Source of the DNA: Acanthaster planci | Lineage: Eukaryota > Echinodermata > Asteroidea > Valvatida > Acanthasteridae | DNA: 64,000 bases | Reading direction: 5' to 3' | Assembly (NCBI RefSeq): GCF_001949145.1 | Contig: NW_019091416.1 | Coordinates: forward strand, 731,728-795,727 | In this document: piece by piece, positions 37,395 through 49,782 of the stretch | Numbering within the stretch: position 1 is the first letter of the stretch | Layout: each line of letters starts with the position of its first letter | Position numbers and translations under genes: made by a program | The notes under the pieces: model-generated | The model's input: the letters and a program-made list of their open reading frames with translations, nothing else | The model's database searches: none | What the model was told of the DNA's origin: nothing

Positions 37395-40300
37395 ATGAGT
37401 TCCGAGACAGAGATGGAGGTCCAGGATGTCACCATTGATCCACCAAAAGTGAGTCATACCATAGTTGTTCAAAGAGTTCTCGAGTGTAGAATTCTCTCTT
37501 GCCAAAAAATAGACGCAGTTTACAACTCAGTGCACCACCAAGAAGTTGCCATGGCAAAACCATTTTCCTTGTTTACAGTCAAGGATGTCCACTTTGCTGT
37601 AATGTGTATTTAAGCGTATGTCAGTAGACAACTTAAGGAAATTTTTTATAGACTGAGACATTGTATACAATAGAAATTAATGGAACAGGGACAGCTCAAT
37701 GCTGAATTGTGGAGATCCCATCCCCAAATTAATGCAGACGACCACTCACTGATGATCATTGCATCAGAAATGAATTACATGTGACAGGAATTTACTTAGA
37801 CCTAGCAGACAACCATCAACTCATTTGTGGACTTTAGTTACCTGGGGTTCCCTGAGTAGATTCTCTAAACAGGGAGCATGATGGCTATGGCCAAGCCATG
37901 TTTCTGGCACAGAATTAGAATAAACAGAAGTTAAAGTAACAAAAAAATAGCACAGTGTGCTTACAGACGTTCCAAGAAGGTAAAAAGGACAAGGAACTGG
38001 CCACATCACCAAAGTTGTCCTGCATATATTACTACGCCAAACACAGTTCAACCATAACCAGTCTTCCAGGCAACGTAGTTTGTAAGCATCAAACTTTGAA
38101 GCTAAAGAGTTTAAACATAACAGGATATCTTACAGTCAATGAATCAAGTATCCGAAAAATTACTAGAACTTAGGATTAATTGTCTGGAAGCTGTACAAGG
38201 AGCAAATAGGTCTACAAATTAATATGCAAAATTAGTCGGACAGCAAACTTTTCTCAACAATGGGGGCGCACTTGTATCCTTTACAAAAAGAAGAAAGGAT
38301 ACGTCGAAACTGCAACTTGAAATGTCCTTACGAATCTTCTTCCCTGACAAACAAACAATGGGAATAATTCAATTTTCCCATGCTAAGCCAGCAAACGGAA
38401 TTTGTCAACCGTCTTCCAAGAGGCACTGCAAAAAATGGCTTTTCTGGTTGTGTTTCTTGGTTGTGCACTGTATTGTGAATTTGCCCGCATTGCCACGCAG
38501 AACAAGAGATATTGCAACACAGACACTATTTCATATTGTGTCACTATGTAGGTTCGTAAAACTACGAGAATGTGTTCGTGCGTCAAATCCATTCACACAG
38601 CCAGAGCTTGCTTGTGTTTTAACCCAACAATGCAAAGCTATTCGCTCTTTGAATGCTGACGCCATAGGCATGCAGAGCTTCAACCTGGCAGCTTTACACA
38701 ATCAGTATATATGTACATGTAGCTGGTTCAGTGATTTCCGTGTATGTTGCTTATGTCATCTTGCAAGTGCTGCGTTAGTTCTTATACTATGCGATTGGAT
38801 AAAGCGATTCTGACTCAATTGTACAAGCTGCCAGTTTGAGGCTCTACATGTCTCTTTCAACAGATGTCTCTCATTTTCTCCTTTATGAATGATGAAAGTG
38901 TACTGTCAATGCTTTGTACGGAAGGGCCTGTGTACATGTACACAAGTGGTAGAGTTTCCATTTTGCTTCTTTTATAGTGGGAAATAAATTTTGGTGTCTC
39001 GTGTTTGAACAGGATAATGAGGACAATGAACCGAGCAAAAAGACTTGTAGGAAGCTTGGAGCACTCAGCCACTATATTGAGAAATTCATGAACCAGACCG
39101 AACTGTCAGACGTGGTGCTGTGTTTTGATGGAAAGCAGTATCGCGCCCACAGACTGATCCTGGGGGCCTGGAGCTCAAAGTTAGAGGAGAAGATGGCCAA
39201 GGCTCCAAGGCTGGGTGGCGCCGGGGCAGAAACGGGCCAGCCCTTCCTGCTGGACCTCGACGAGGATGTGGTCGGAGGCAGCAGCTCTGAGGATTCCGAC
39301 GCCGCCTTCCAGCAGTTTCTACGGTTCCTGTACTCGGGCAAGGCGGACCTGACCTCGGCAACAGTCAAGGTGGTCCTGAACCTGGCCCAGGTGTACGGGA
39401 TCCAGGCACTGCAGGAGATCTGCGAGCAGTTCATCAGCAAAGAGGTTGGCCAGCACAACATCGACGGAGCCCTGGAGTGGCTCAGAGAAGCAGAGGAGAA
39501 GAACCTTACATTTCTCCGGGAGAGCTGCCTCAAAGTTCTGAGGGCCTACGTCCAATACATTCCTGACAGTGCCTGGCAGGCACAGCGGTTGGACCAGTTA
39601 ATGTCTGTCATTGAGAGCTCTGATGTTGTCATAGAGGATGAGTATGCTCTATTTTTAAAGGTACACACATTCTGCCTTTATGTAGATTGTTTTGAGTGTT
39701 TTTATGAGCAGAGCAGTGTTTACCGGAAGTAATGATGTTTCAGAGCAAACATAGAATTATTTTCACATTGACAGTCTTCCTTTTTTTCAAATGCTTGCAT
39801 TTCATTAAAAAAGAGATCTGTAAAATCTTTACATCTACACGGCACAAGTGTTAAAGTTCTTAGGACTTGTTTCCATTTCTGTGATTCAGATCGAAACCTG
39901 GATCAGATCGGAGCAGGTCACTGATGATAACCTGTGGGACAGTCTGGAGAAGATCTTGCCTCAGATTCGCTTCTCCAACATGACGATCTGGCAGCTTCAG
40001 CAGTTTGGCAAGTCCCGGCTGGGCGTACAGATATCCCAGAAGTACCCCGAGATAGTCACCGAGGCCCTGCGAGTCCGTGCCCTAGCCTCAGAGGAAGTGG
40101 ACTTTACCGAGGTGTCAGAGTGTGGCTTTGTCCCACCCCGCTTCTACCTCAAGTTCGTTCCCCCTGGTGGGAAACTGTCCAGCATCAAGGAGGCCAAGAA
40201 GGACATCTTCACACGGGCCCGGGTCAACCATCTCAGCAGTAACTACTCGGATCGCCGCGCCCAGACATGGCGGAGGAGGCAACAGAAAGGGGGCCTGTAC

Positions 40301-40603
40301 CGCCAGGCCGACAACGAAGCCTGGGAGGTGAGCATCATGTGCCGACAAGAAAGCCCTGGCGGGAATTGGCGCGTGCAAGCCCTTTTCATCCCCAGATGGG
40401 AGCATGTCAGTGAGAAATACCGCATTGTCTGGTGTGTTAAGTCTCGTGAGGACACGCCGAATCCCATAATAATCAACCACAGTGGGACCGTAGACAAGGG
40501 TGCAAAGCGCGCCTCAGCTGATGGGATCTATTTGTTCGCACCTTACGTCTGGGAAGAGAAACCAGAGTATGTATATTCCCGAGAGGTTGTGTACGTGGGT
40601 TAA
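37395..40603 (+). CDS. BTB-BACK protein, BTBD17-like (gene B), three coding exons, 471 aa
   Basis: Exons are 37395-37448 (18 codons, MSSETEMEVQDVTIDPPK), 39013-39660 and 39890-40603, with both introns phase 0 (AAA|GTGAGT, GAACAG|GATAAT, AAG|GTACAC, TTCAG|ATCGAA). The leader is acidic (DNEDNEPS after the first splice). BTB starts near residue 47 (ELSDVVLCFDGKQYRAHRLI) and is the most divergent of the four: it has CFDG where the others have xVG. An insert rich in Gly/Ser/Asp lies mid-domain. BACK is interrupted by the second intron just before IETWI. The C-terminal module keeps AWEVSIM, NWRVQALFIP and YRIVW. The protein ends shortly after this module and is the shortest of the set. The start sits 9 bases after a splice acceptor (TTTGCAG). 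Confidence 0.9.
37449..39012 (+). other. BTB gene B coding intron 1
   Basis: This 1.56-kb phase-0 intron contains a 163-codon open frame at 38322-38813 that I judge accidental, and a perfect 16-bp TACATGTA-centred palindrome near 38929-38944. Nothing else is recognised. Confidence 0.8.
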
Positions 40604-40624
40604 TCCTTCCCTTAGCTTGACATT

Positions 40625-40652
40625 GACATAAAACCACTATTGGTTTTATGTC
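40625..40652 (+). repeat. Perfect 12-bp stem-loop just after the gene B stop
   Basis: GACATAAAACCA, a 4-base loop CTAT, then TGGTTTTATGTC. It starts 22 bases after the stop codon, so it should be in the 3' UTR. It could act on mRNA stability or 3' processing. No specific regulator is suggested by the sequence. Confidence 0.9.
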
Positions 40653-40743
40653 CTGTTTCCCAGCTGAAGTAAAGTACTCTTTACCTGTTTGTTTTTTTTT
40701 TCATCTTTATCTTGCTAACAATTAATCTCAGCGTACTTCTTGC

Positions 40744-41035
40744 CAAAGATTGTATAGCGCCAAAGGCGCATGATGGGTAACTCTGCCCAAAAGGCATGCA
40801 TGTAATCACCATGGGCGCCATTTGAGCAAGTGATACGCCTGCGCAGTTTACAGTAATGCTTCGGCGCAGGCTCACCAGGTGTACGTGCCTGCCGTGGTGC
40901 CTGCGCTTGTGCATTAATGTGCATTGCGCAGGCATATCGCTTGCTGAAATGGCGCCCATGTGATTACAACGTTTTACGTGTATTCACAGTGAAGTTCGCC
41001 ATCTTGCACCACTACGCGGCACTATACGATCTTTG
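40744..41035. mobile_element. Large foldback element, about 290 bp imperfect palindrome
   Basis: The outer arms pair CAAAGATTGTATAGCGCC (40744 onward) with GGC(G)..ACTATACGATCTTTG ending at 41035. The inner arms pair GTAATCACCATGGGCGCCAT (40802 onward) with ATGGCGCCCATGTGATTAC ending at 40967, with only a few differences over 43 bp. Pairing then continues through a GCGCAGGC block towards a centre near 40890. The whole unit would fold into one long hairpin. It has no open frame. It is probably a MITE or other foldback transposon; transcription as a hairpin RNA is possible but untested. Confidence 0.85.
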
Positions 41036-41520
41036 CTTCTTAACACAGATATTCTGTTTGCATATCAATGAGTCTTTAAGCCTGACAGAATTGTTCTTGT
41101 CAGCATGTAAAACTCCAGTTTCTACTAAAACTTAAGACCCTTTTCACGTATCATAACATTGTTTTGCACTATTCTTTTTTTCTCTCTCTTCAAGAAATTA
41201 ACGTGTTTAGAACTTGCATCATTTTTTAATGGAATTTCGTAACTTCCGCTTTGACTACTAAGTCACTGATAGGCTATGGCTTGTGAAACTACATAACCTT
41301 TGCCGACATGACAAGTTTCATTGTCAAAGTACACGTCGGGTCAGATAATCTTAAGTCCATCTGTAATAAGCCACCAGGCCAAGGCATCGACTTAAGTGTT
41401 GTATGAGTTATGGACAAGTGAACTTGAATCGTTTCATTAGTACACGATTGCTTTACTGTTCAAATCCCCCGTGCACTTCAGTGCTGCTTTAGGCAGACTT
41501 GGCAGTATGTAATTATTTAT

Positions 41521-41592
41521 TAGTCCAAGTCCAGTCACCAGTCACAAAAACAGTGACTTGAGTCAAGTCCAAGTTGTATGATACAAGTCTTC
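41521..41592. repeat. AAGTC-type degenerate repeat
   Basis: The stretch is made of repeated AGTCCAAGTCCAGTCAC-like words in both orientations (GACTTG, CAAGTC). Similar but longer DNA lies at 55911-56325, and short patches lie near 24762 and 60232. Confidence 0.75.
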
Positions 41593-44500
41593 AACCCAGA
41601 CCCCTTGTGGTAAAATGAATGCTTTTGCTAAATTGTACTTTAACTTAAAAAGTTTTCGGGAGACTTGTAGGAAACTACACATCAGAAAGTTAGTCCTAGT
41701 ATAAATTCTGTTTGAACAGCCCTCAAAACTATCCCTTCGGAACAGTATCAAGCGTTCAACTTGCTTCAGTGCCGTTCTTCAACAATTACACATTTAATAG
41801 CACCGTTGTACCTTTGTACAGAACAGATCAACTTGTATGTAACATTGATAGATTGAAAGAGGGAGAAATACGTGCACCGTGTCATTTGTTGTATTATTTA
41901 ATGTCATTTGTAACAATAAATTGTCAAAGAGTTTGTGAAATAATTAACTCAAGAAAGTGTGTTATATCTGGGTGTTTGCATTTGTGTGCTTCATCGTTTC
42001 AGTTTTGTTATCGTAAAGTCTTTTAGGAGGAAATCGAATTCAAAATTATCTGAGATAAAGTAAACACTGGGTCGGGTAAAAGTACACGTACCAGGTTATA
42101 GTTATTCAGTAAGATTCTGATTTTTGTTGGAGATGCACTTCACAGAGTACATGTAGGCAAGCTGGCAAAGATTGTCACTTGACACATTTGTACTAATTTC
42201 TGCTGATTATAAATGATGCGGTCACAATGTAACATATGGTTTACGGTCAAAGTTTGAAGCCAGCAAAGAAGCCAGAGATGGACTATGCAAGGCCAAATTA
42301 TGACCTTTATGCCCCGCATGCTCAGTAAAATTTTCTGCTGTTCTGTTAGAGCGTGGAGGAAGGAAACAGGGATGTGTGGACTTCGTGGTGTGACGCATGT
42401 ATTAAAAAGCCCCAAAAGATGAGGATGGCAGTGATGTTTAGGAATTGAAAGTGTTAACACTTTAGAGATGGTTTTACAATCTTTTTGCACGTCATGAGGA
42501 GTCTGTAACAGATGGAAAAACATTGGATTGTAGTTTTTAGAAAACAATATCTTAATATCCCCATCCCCACCCGCCCATCGCTACTGAAGAGCGGAAGCTA
42601 CAGGCAGGACTGACTTGCATTTCTGCGGAAGTTGGATGAAACTGTGCCAAAATTTTTTTGTAATGGAGTTGAGACATCATTTTTCAGTGATTATCTGTCG
42701 AGTAACCCCCCCCCCCCAAGAGAATTAACTTAAAATGGGAAGATGGTGAAATTGCTTTGATTTGACTGGTACCTGATTCTGGTGTTTTTGATTGATTAAT
42801 TTGTCATAGTCAAGGCGGTTTGTGGAACTAGACTAGACAGCGCGGCTCCGCTGGCCATAGCCTAGCCCCGGGCTGCAGTTGTTCACTGAAGCGTGTGAGT
42901 CGGGCCCCTGTCCCTTGCCACATAAGGAATACGTTTGGTGTGTCTTTTAACTACGTGTACGCGTATCTCCCGCCGCTTGGTGTAGGTACGTCTGGGTATT
43001 TGGCACGCTCATGCATAAAGCTTATGACCATGACTTGTCGACAGCGTGCGCGTGGTCATTTGATGAGCCTGTTGTGTGAGAACGATTGATGATTTTAACT
43101 CTAACCTGTTGTGTGGTAAGTTAAAGAAACACGGATGTTCAGGATGTTAGCATTTTAACCGCTGCACACGTACGTACACAGGCAATTACTACATGTATAC
43201 ATTGTTCTATGTAGATAAACCTGCAGAGGCGTGGGGTTCGACAGCCTGCTGCAAACGGTCGTGCGCCGCCAGGTGCATGCCGGCGGCGTGGCGGATGTTG
43301 AACCCGACACATTACAATTCTGGGTTCGTACTAGCCCCACTAGTGTGGCTCTGTGCTAGGATGCCTGATGGAGCGGAAGGGAGAGTCCGTGCCACACTTT
43401 TCGGGCTAGGGTGGTACACGTATGTTCATTCCCTCCACTATGTAGGCCTAGTTTTGCTTTATGATACAGCAAGTCATCACTTTACGGAAAGTCGAGTTGA
43501 TATTCGAATAGTTCTATAGAATTCAGTAAGATTAAGTGGTAACGATAAAAATTGCTTTATGATTTTTGATGGATCAATACTGGCTTCTGTGGACACTAAA
43601 TGACGATATTGCAGAATATGACTTAATATCACGTTTTTAAAGAATGTAGCACTTTTTGCTTTTATGTAGTGTATTGAAATATTATAATATATTTATATAT
43701 TGTATTAAATATTTTGAACGGTTTATGTTGCACACTATGCGTGCTATGTTGGCAATGTGCCCTGCAGTGTCTCCATGTGAGACTACAACATCCACTAGTA
43801 TTGAACACTGGCTATGGCTCTTCATCATATGATCAAAATTCGAAGATGTAGTCGTAGGAGACGCGACCAGAACGCGACTCGCCCGTCATGCGCAACCCCA
43901 TACAAACCCGTGTATTAACTTGGTGGTGCACCTGCAGCGGTGGGTGAACATCAGTGCGCAGGCAATCTCATGCAAGTGGGCTGGGCTTCCTGCAGGAATG
44001 CATATCTGCATAGTGCGTGGCGGGAATCAGCAGTGGCAATATCTGAAGCCCTGGCATAATTAACGTCCTAAACTTGTGTTTTAGATTGGCATATGGCATG
44101 TATTGGGTCTGTTTATGTAGCCTTAGTGTCAGTGTTGAGCAGTCTTGAACCTTGCGCAAATTTGACCTCCATCCTGAGTTGCCGTTGCCTTTGAATAACA
44201 TCCATTCATACGATCAACTCAGAAAGGAGTACAGAACTAACAAAGATTTGTGCAAGGTTCAAGATTGTGTTTAACATCAACAAGCGTCATCAAGTTATTC
44301 AGGCATTATGAAAATGTTTTAAAGGCCTATTTACAATATAAATTAGTCTGCTACATATCCTATTCAATGTTATCAAAAATGATATTTTGTGTGGAAATTG
44401 GAGTGACAAAGTCGGCCTGCTCGTGCAACTTGACCGGCAGCCATTTTGTTTTCGTGTGGACGGCAGAGGAAAGGAAGAATGGTAGCCCCCCTACAGGATT

Positions 44501-45570
44501 TTTTGTTTCCTGCCAGAATTTCGAAACAAATTCACAGCTTACACAGTGGCAGATGTTAGAGTCTCTAAAATATGACAATACCCATTTTAAATTTTCAGAG
44601 GGTATTTTCAAGTTGACGCTTTGTTGACGCTACAAGTTGTGTGCATTGACACTTGTTGGTGCTAAACATGTAATTTGGATAAACTCTTGGCGTGAGCCAG
44701 CTGCAAAACTTGTACAAAAGTTAAAGGAAAAAGTTGAGAAACTTTCTACGGAAATTAGGCGACCACAGTTGGGCCAGCGCATCAACAACGCCGTATTTGG
44801 GACAGTCCTGATTGCAGTTGGGACTGATACCATTGTCGGGATGTAACATTATTCCGGACAATAACAGTGTGGTCATGGCAATCTTTACCCAGTGTTACTT
44901 TTGGGGAACCTGTTCAATTTTGTTCCACTGGATTTTTTACAGGAACCGTAACCTGACTTTCAAATTCTGTAGTTATGGGATTGCTCAATTATCATTGCCA
45001 ATTTCCCAATACCATCGTGGCATTGCGGTGGCCCATCAGTATGCATGCTGGTCTGCAATCCTGACATATAGGATCAAGCCCACTCGTTGGGAGATTTTTC
45101 TTCCTTTTTTTTTCTTTCTTAAATTTTCTCCATCGGATCACATGTGCACTTTCTATACTTGTTTTTCTTTTCTTTTTTAGTAGAGTCATACCTCTTGAGG
45201 ATGTTTACAAAGGAAATAATAGTCTGAAGATCCATGTTGTAGTGCTTTAGTTGCTGTTTCCAAATGCTCCCGACTGGTGAAAGAAAGTAGACAGAAACCT
45301 GTCTGAACTTCTGTAACAATAGCAACTGCAGTTTTTAAAATCTTTTTACAAAGTAGTGCAGGGGTTGTTGAAAAAGCCGCAACTGATTTATGCCTTTTCA
45401 ACCTTGAAACATCTTCCTTATACACAAGTGATGAAGGGGAGAACATTGTCAGAAAATGTGTACTAGTTTAGGCAGTTGAAAATACATGACGGTATAGTTG
45501 CTACATGTAGGTCCTTTATTTTGCCACTTACTATGAAAACCAATCAGACTTGACATTAGGTGGCAAAATT

Positions 45571-46210
45571 AGGGCCGATTTCATGAAACGTTAGGATGTG
45601 CATTAAGAAGGGTAACTTGTCTTATCTTACAACTCATCTTGGGATCAATTTCACTAAACTTTAGGACACATGCAAGTCCTAACTTCTTCAAAAACTCTTC
45701 CTAACTTAAGATTGGTCTGAGGGTCGTCTTATCTCATTAATGCATGCAGTAATTATTGTCGAAGTGAAAGAGGAGTATTGTCCTGGAGCTATAATTTGTA
45801 ACAGTTTTGTGGGATGAAAACTAGCTGCAGGAACAGACTTGAAAAGTGTTATCATTTACAAAAAAGGTAGTTTTAATTAAAATGAAATACTCAAAAATCT
45901 AATGGTACGGGAAACCCTATTTATCATTTTAAAATCAAATTATCAAAATGATGAGAAGCATACATGTGAGTCAACTGTTCTTCCACACGTTCGTGTTTAG
46001 GCTTTCCCTATATTTTCAACAACTGTTTTCATCAAAGGGTACAAAGAAACATGAAACAGCCCCCAAATTTCTACTTATGACCCATCTTTCTTTAGATGGG
46101 TTTGGTGAAATCAATCTTGGAACCCTTCTTAGCAAAGATCAATCTTACAGTTGGGACCAATAAGCCGTAAGATAAGTTGCAAGATAAGATGAGTTTCGTG
46201 AATCGGCCCC
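45571..46210. mobile_element. Non-autonomous DNA transposon with GGGCCGATT termini, about 640 bp
   Basis: The left end AGGGCCGATTTCATGAAAC and the reverse complement of the right end GGGGCCGATTCACGAAAC match. Sub-terminal blocks of the CTTATCTTACAACTCATCTT type recur in both arms in inverted orientation. There is no transposase frame inside, so it is non-autonomous. It ends about 190 bp before the start codon of BTB gene C and may contribute promoter sequence. The superfamily is not assigned. Confidence 0.78.
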
Positions 46211-46229
46211 CCAGTGACTATACGGTCAC

Positions 46230-46274
46230 AGTCCTCAATCCTTCACCTGTTGGAGGACTGAGGACTGTTGGGGT
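46230..46274. repeat. Hairpin repeat, copy 1
   Basis: CAGTCCTCAATCC and GGACTGAGGACTG form near-perfect inverted arms (12 of 13 bases) around a loop TTCACCTGTTGGA-like. A second copy lies at 61514-61558 with the same loop. Confidence 0.85.
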
Positions 46275-46398
46275 TAAAGAGTTGTGTTTTGTGGCAGATA
46301 GGGTAGGTAGTAGGTAGAATAGTTTTTACAATTGCTGCTTCCAATATTCGGTCTTGCAGCTTGGGTAGGACACTTGGACTTCACTAGCGTAACGCAAG

Positions 46399-49300
46399 AT
46401 GAATCAAGCCAATCCACAACAAGAGCCCCCACAGCAACAAGTGGCAATGATACGTGCCATGCGTAGGCTGCGCAGACAAATGTTGCAGGGTAAGTCGGCA
46501 CTGCTTTCATGGTATCAGTCCTTACCTCCTCCCACAATAATACAAGTACTAAATTAAGTGATTTCGTTGAGCTTAGTCAAGGTACAATAATAACCATGAA
46601 ACCATGTCTTGGACCATCATACCGAGTTGGATATTACAGTCGTCATGAAGTCAGTAGACGATTTTTACTTGTAGCATCAGCAATCCGCTCCTTACCACAC
46701 CGAAAGCTTGATGTCGTCACTTCCACAGTTCAATTTGTATCATTGGGTTAGTGTGCACTTGGCACAACCTTTCATGTCATGGTAAGCATACACCAGCACA
46801 GCCTACATGTACAGTACAGTCACATAAAAGTGAATGCATTCCAGCTTCATCAAATTATCTTTGTAAATACTTTGGACTTTAATTTTGAGCTGTATGTGCG
46901 TTCATGTGTCAGATGAAATTGTCTCGTTTTTTAATACCTTTCCCTTTTACCATTTGCCGGTCTAGTAGTTTTTGCCTCAAGTTTACTTTTAGTAGAAATG
47001 TTCACTGTTGATCATCGTGGGTATCTCCAGGTTCCAACAAGAGCATGACATTGTGGTCAGACATTGGCCTTTTTCCAACTGCTTTAGGTACTAGTCTGAC
47101 CTAAAACAGATACGGTCAAACAAAATGTAAAGGAAATGTGAAGATATTAAAGCCCTTAAAGAAAAGTACTGCTGGTAACTGACATGCAGGTAAAAATGAA
47201 AACATGACATTAAAACTGTGACAGCATGTCCGGTCATGAGACCATGTAAATGCACGCACCGGTATGTTTAATCAAGAGAACAACATTGATAGTGCCAGGA
47301 TGTCCCATCTGACCACTTTTTGGCCTAATTTCATACACTGTCCAAACCAGCCCTACATTACGTCAACCTTGAAATGTTGGCACAACGGATTCCCAAGTAT
47401 AGAAAATAATACGCACTAAAGCAGCCACATCATGTGCAGGTACATGCACTTGTACATGGAGTCCATGGCAGGGTCAGAGGTCATAGGTGACGTCAATCCC
47501 ACGATTTCTCCCCTCATCAGCCGAAGCAGGTAACGGGGAAGATGATGCAGATCCCTCCGATGAAGATGAGCCACCGATAGAGGAACAGGTGCGGGAGTTG
47601 TTTCGCCGAGGTGATACGAACGACAGAAGAAGGAACAAGAACGGATATGCCGAGTTTTTGCTGTGGAAGAAAAGAAGGGTAAGTGCAGGGAGTGCATGGG
47701 GGTCAGGAAGACTCGTCACCGAGACGGTTTTATGCGGGACTGAAGACGGATGTTATCCGTCTCCTCATGAAAGGCAAGTGAGGATTTACTGCATGCCCAT
47801 GCAGGTTTGGGCTCATTGACCCGAAGATGAACATAAACTGTGCTGACCGCAAAGGCTGCTTGATGCAAAAATACAAAAGGGTGGCCAAGATCTGTCTGTA
47901 GTTCATGTCAATTATATTGAAATTTCACTGAAACACGAAGTATAGCAAAGCAGGATGCAGATTGGGATGGGATGATGATTTTATAAGTGAAATCAGGACA
48001 ACGCTGAGAGAAACAAACTCAGGACGGTAGAATGAATTGACTGAATAGATTAATAGATTAATCCTAACTTCCTAGGCACTTGTACAACCTGAATCCTGCA
48101 AAATTCTTCGATTGCCTCAATGTGAAAAAAGGATATAACCTCCGTCCTCCGTAATCCCTATTTCTTGAATGTGTTCCTTGGAGGGGTGACTGTTGCCTCA
48201 ATGGATCAAAATGTTTCAAATTAATGTGTCAGATTATACAATAAATCTGCTTTAAGATGCCTCCTCTGAATTTGTTGCTTTGCGTATAATTTTTGATAGA
48301 TACTGTTGGCCTTGTTGGATTCACAAACTTCTTGTGCACCATTGCCAGCTAGGATTAGGAGTTGTGATATGTTCATTTTTCCTGTAGGAGACTGGCAGAC
48401 AAATGGTGGAGCATCGGATGCGGAAAAGACGACAGGAGTTGATGCCGCAGTTTCTCATAAATTGCGTCTCACCTCTCTTCAAGAATCCCCGCTTGAGCGA
48501 CGTCACTTTGAAGGTCGGTCCATTTGTCTTCCACGCCCACAAGCTCATCCTCTGTGCTTGGAGTGAAGTATTCCGGTCACTCCTGGGGGAGAGGTGGGCA
48601 GCAGGCTCACCCAGTGACGAGCCTGAGGTGCATACGCTGAATGAGCACAAAGTCTGTGAGGAGTACTTTGAGGACTTCTTGCGCTTCCTGTACACGGAGG
48701 AGGTGGACTTGGATGAGGACAGTGTCTTCGCCGTTTTGATGTTAGCCGACAAGTACTTGGTCCGGGATTTGCAGCATGTGTGTGTGGAATATCTGTTGTA
48801 TAATTTGAAGACCTCTACTGCACCCTTTCTGGATGCCATTAAAGCACTTAAGTTGACAGAAGATCTGAGCAGGGTTGAACAGAAGAGTTTCAGCCTGCTG
48901 GAAAACCATTTTCACTTGTGGACCACTGACGACGATAAGGTACCCACGCTGTACTGGTTTGAGGGTAGCCTCCTGGCCAAGTTGCTGCAGAGCTCCAATC
49001 TTGTTGTTCCCAACGAGACCTTCATCTTTGACGCCGTCCTGCGTTGGCTGGGCACAGAGAGCTGCCTTGTGGAGCGCCAGGAGTTCTCCGATCAGTTGCT
49101 GTCCCTGGTCCGCTTTGAGCACATCCCGGCATGCGACCTGGCCACCTTGCTTGATGACTGCTCAGCTGCACTCATACCCAAACTGAAGGAGCACATCTTC
49201 GAGGCACTCAAGGTGAGAGCTCTAGCCGGTGAGGAGGCATACCAAGATACGCTTAAGGAATTCTCCAGTCCACGCATGTACCTGGAGCCAATGTTCTGCG

Positions 49301-49782
49301 TGCGTGTAGCCAACAACGAATGTGAGGTTGCTGGCTGGCGTTCCTTCAGGGAGCTTGAACTATGCCCTGAGGACAACGAGACAGAGTTCGAGCATCGCAA
49401 GCTGTCCTGTCCAGTGGCTCGCCAGAGCGAAAACAAGAATATCTACCTCGTCAGCAAGGATATGTGGGCGATTGGGGGCATGGCCTTCAGGAAATCACCC
49501 GAGGACAAGTGGGCTGTTAGGTTCATGCTCAAACCAGACTTTGAAGACATTGGAAGATCGTACCGAGTGGCCGTCGTGTTGCTGAAGTCTGCCCCGCAGG
49601 GAGAGCACTCGTTTGATGCTCCAGTCACCTGCGTAGATGCGGGGGACATCGGCAAAGTGATAGGCATCGATGTACCACCCACAGCCCTGCACTGCCGTGC
49701 TGACCCCACCAGATTGTGGATCAAAGTGGGCATTCAGGTCTTTGGCCCCGATAAAAGTTGTGGCAATTGGATGTACAAGTAG
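46399..49782 (+). CDS. BTB-BACK protein with TRAF-like C-terminus, BTBD17-like (gene C), 547 aa
   Basis: Exons are 46399-46489 (leader, phase 1 out, CAGG|GTAAGT), 47521-47678 (CATCAG|CCGAAG to AGG|GTAAGT, phase 0 out) and 48388-49782. The leader is glutamine-rich (MNQANPQQEPPQQQ). It then has a basic helix (IRAMRRLRRQ), an acidic run (GEDDADPSDEDEPPIEEQ) and a second basic stretch (RRRNKN...LLWKKRR). BTB begins near residue 116 (RLSDVTLKVGPFVFHAHKLI), followed by BACK (SSNLVVPNETFIFDAVLRWL, SLVRFEHIP). The C-terminal module has MWAIGGMAF, KWAVRFMLKPDF and YRVAVVLL. The arrangement equals genes A, B and D, with a two-exon leader. The single large BTB-BACK exon has no interruptions. The phase match of the two leader exons is good evidence, but transcript support is not available here. 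Confidence 0.9.

Larger units (their letters stand above)
40604..46398. other. Intergenic region between BTB genes B and C
   Basis: This 5.8 kb holds the 3' UTR of gene B, a large foldback element (40744-41035), an AAGTC-type repeat at about 41521-41592, a C-run near 42708-42718, a GC-rich inverted stretch near 43258-43300, an inverted-repeat element (45571-46210) and a small hairpin repeat (46230-46274). It ends with the gene C promoter. I see no other gene. Confidence 0.6.

Noticed and set aside
38322-38813. 163-codon plus-strand open frame in the first coding intron of BTB gene B
   Set aside because: Cysteine-rich random-looking composition and no recognisable domain; it lies fully inside an intron supported on both sides.
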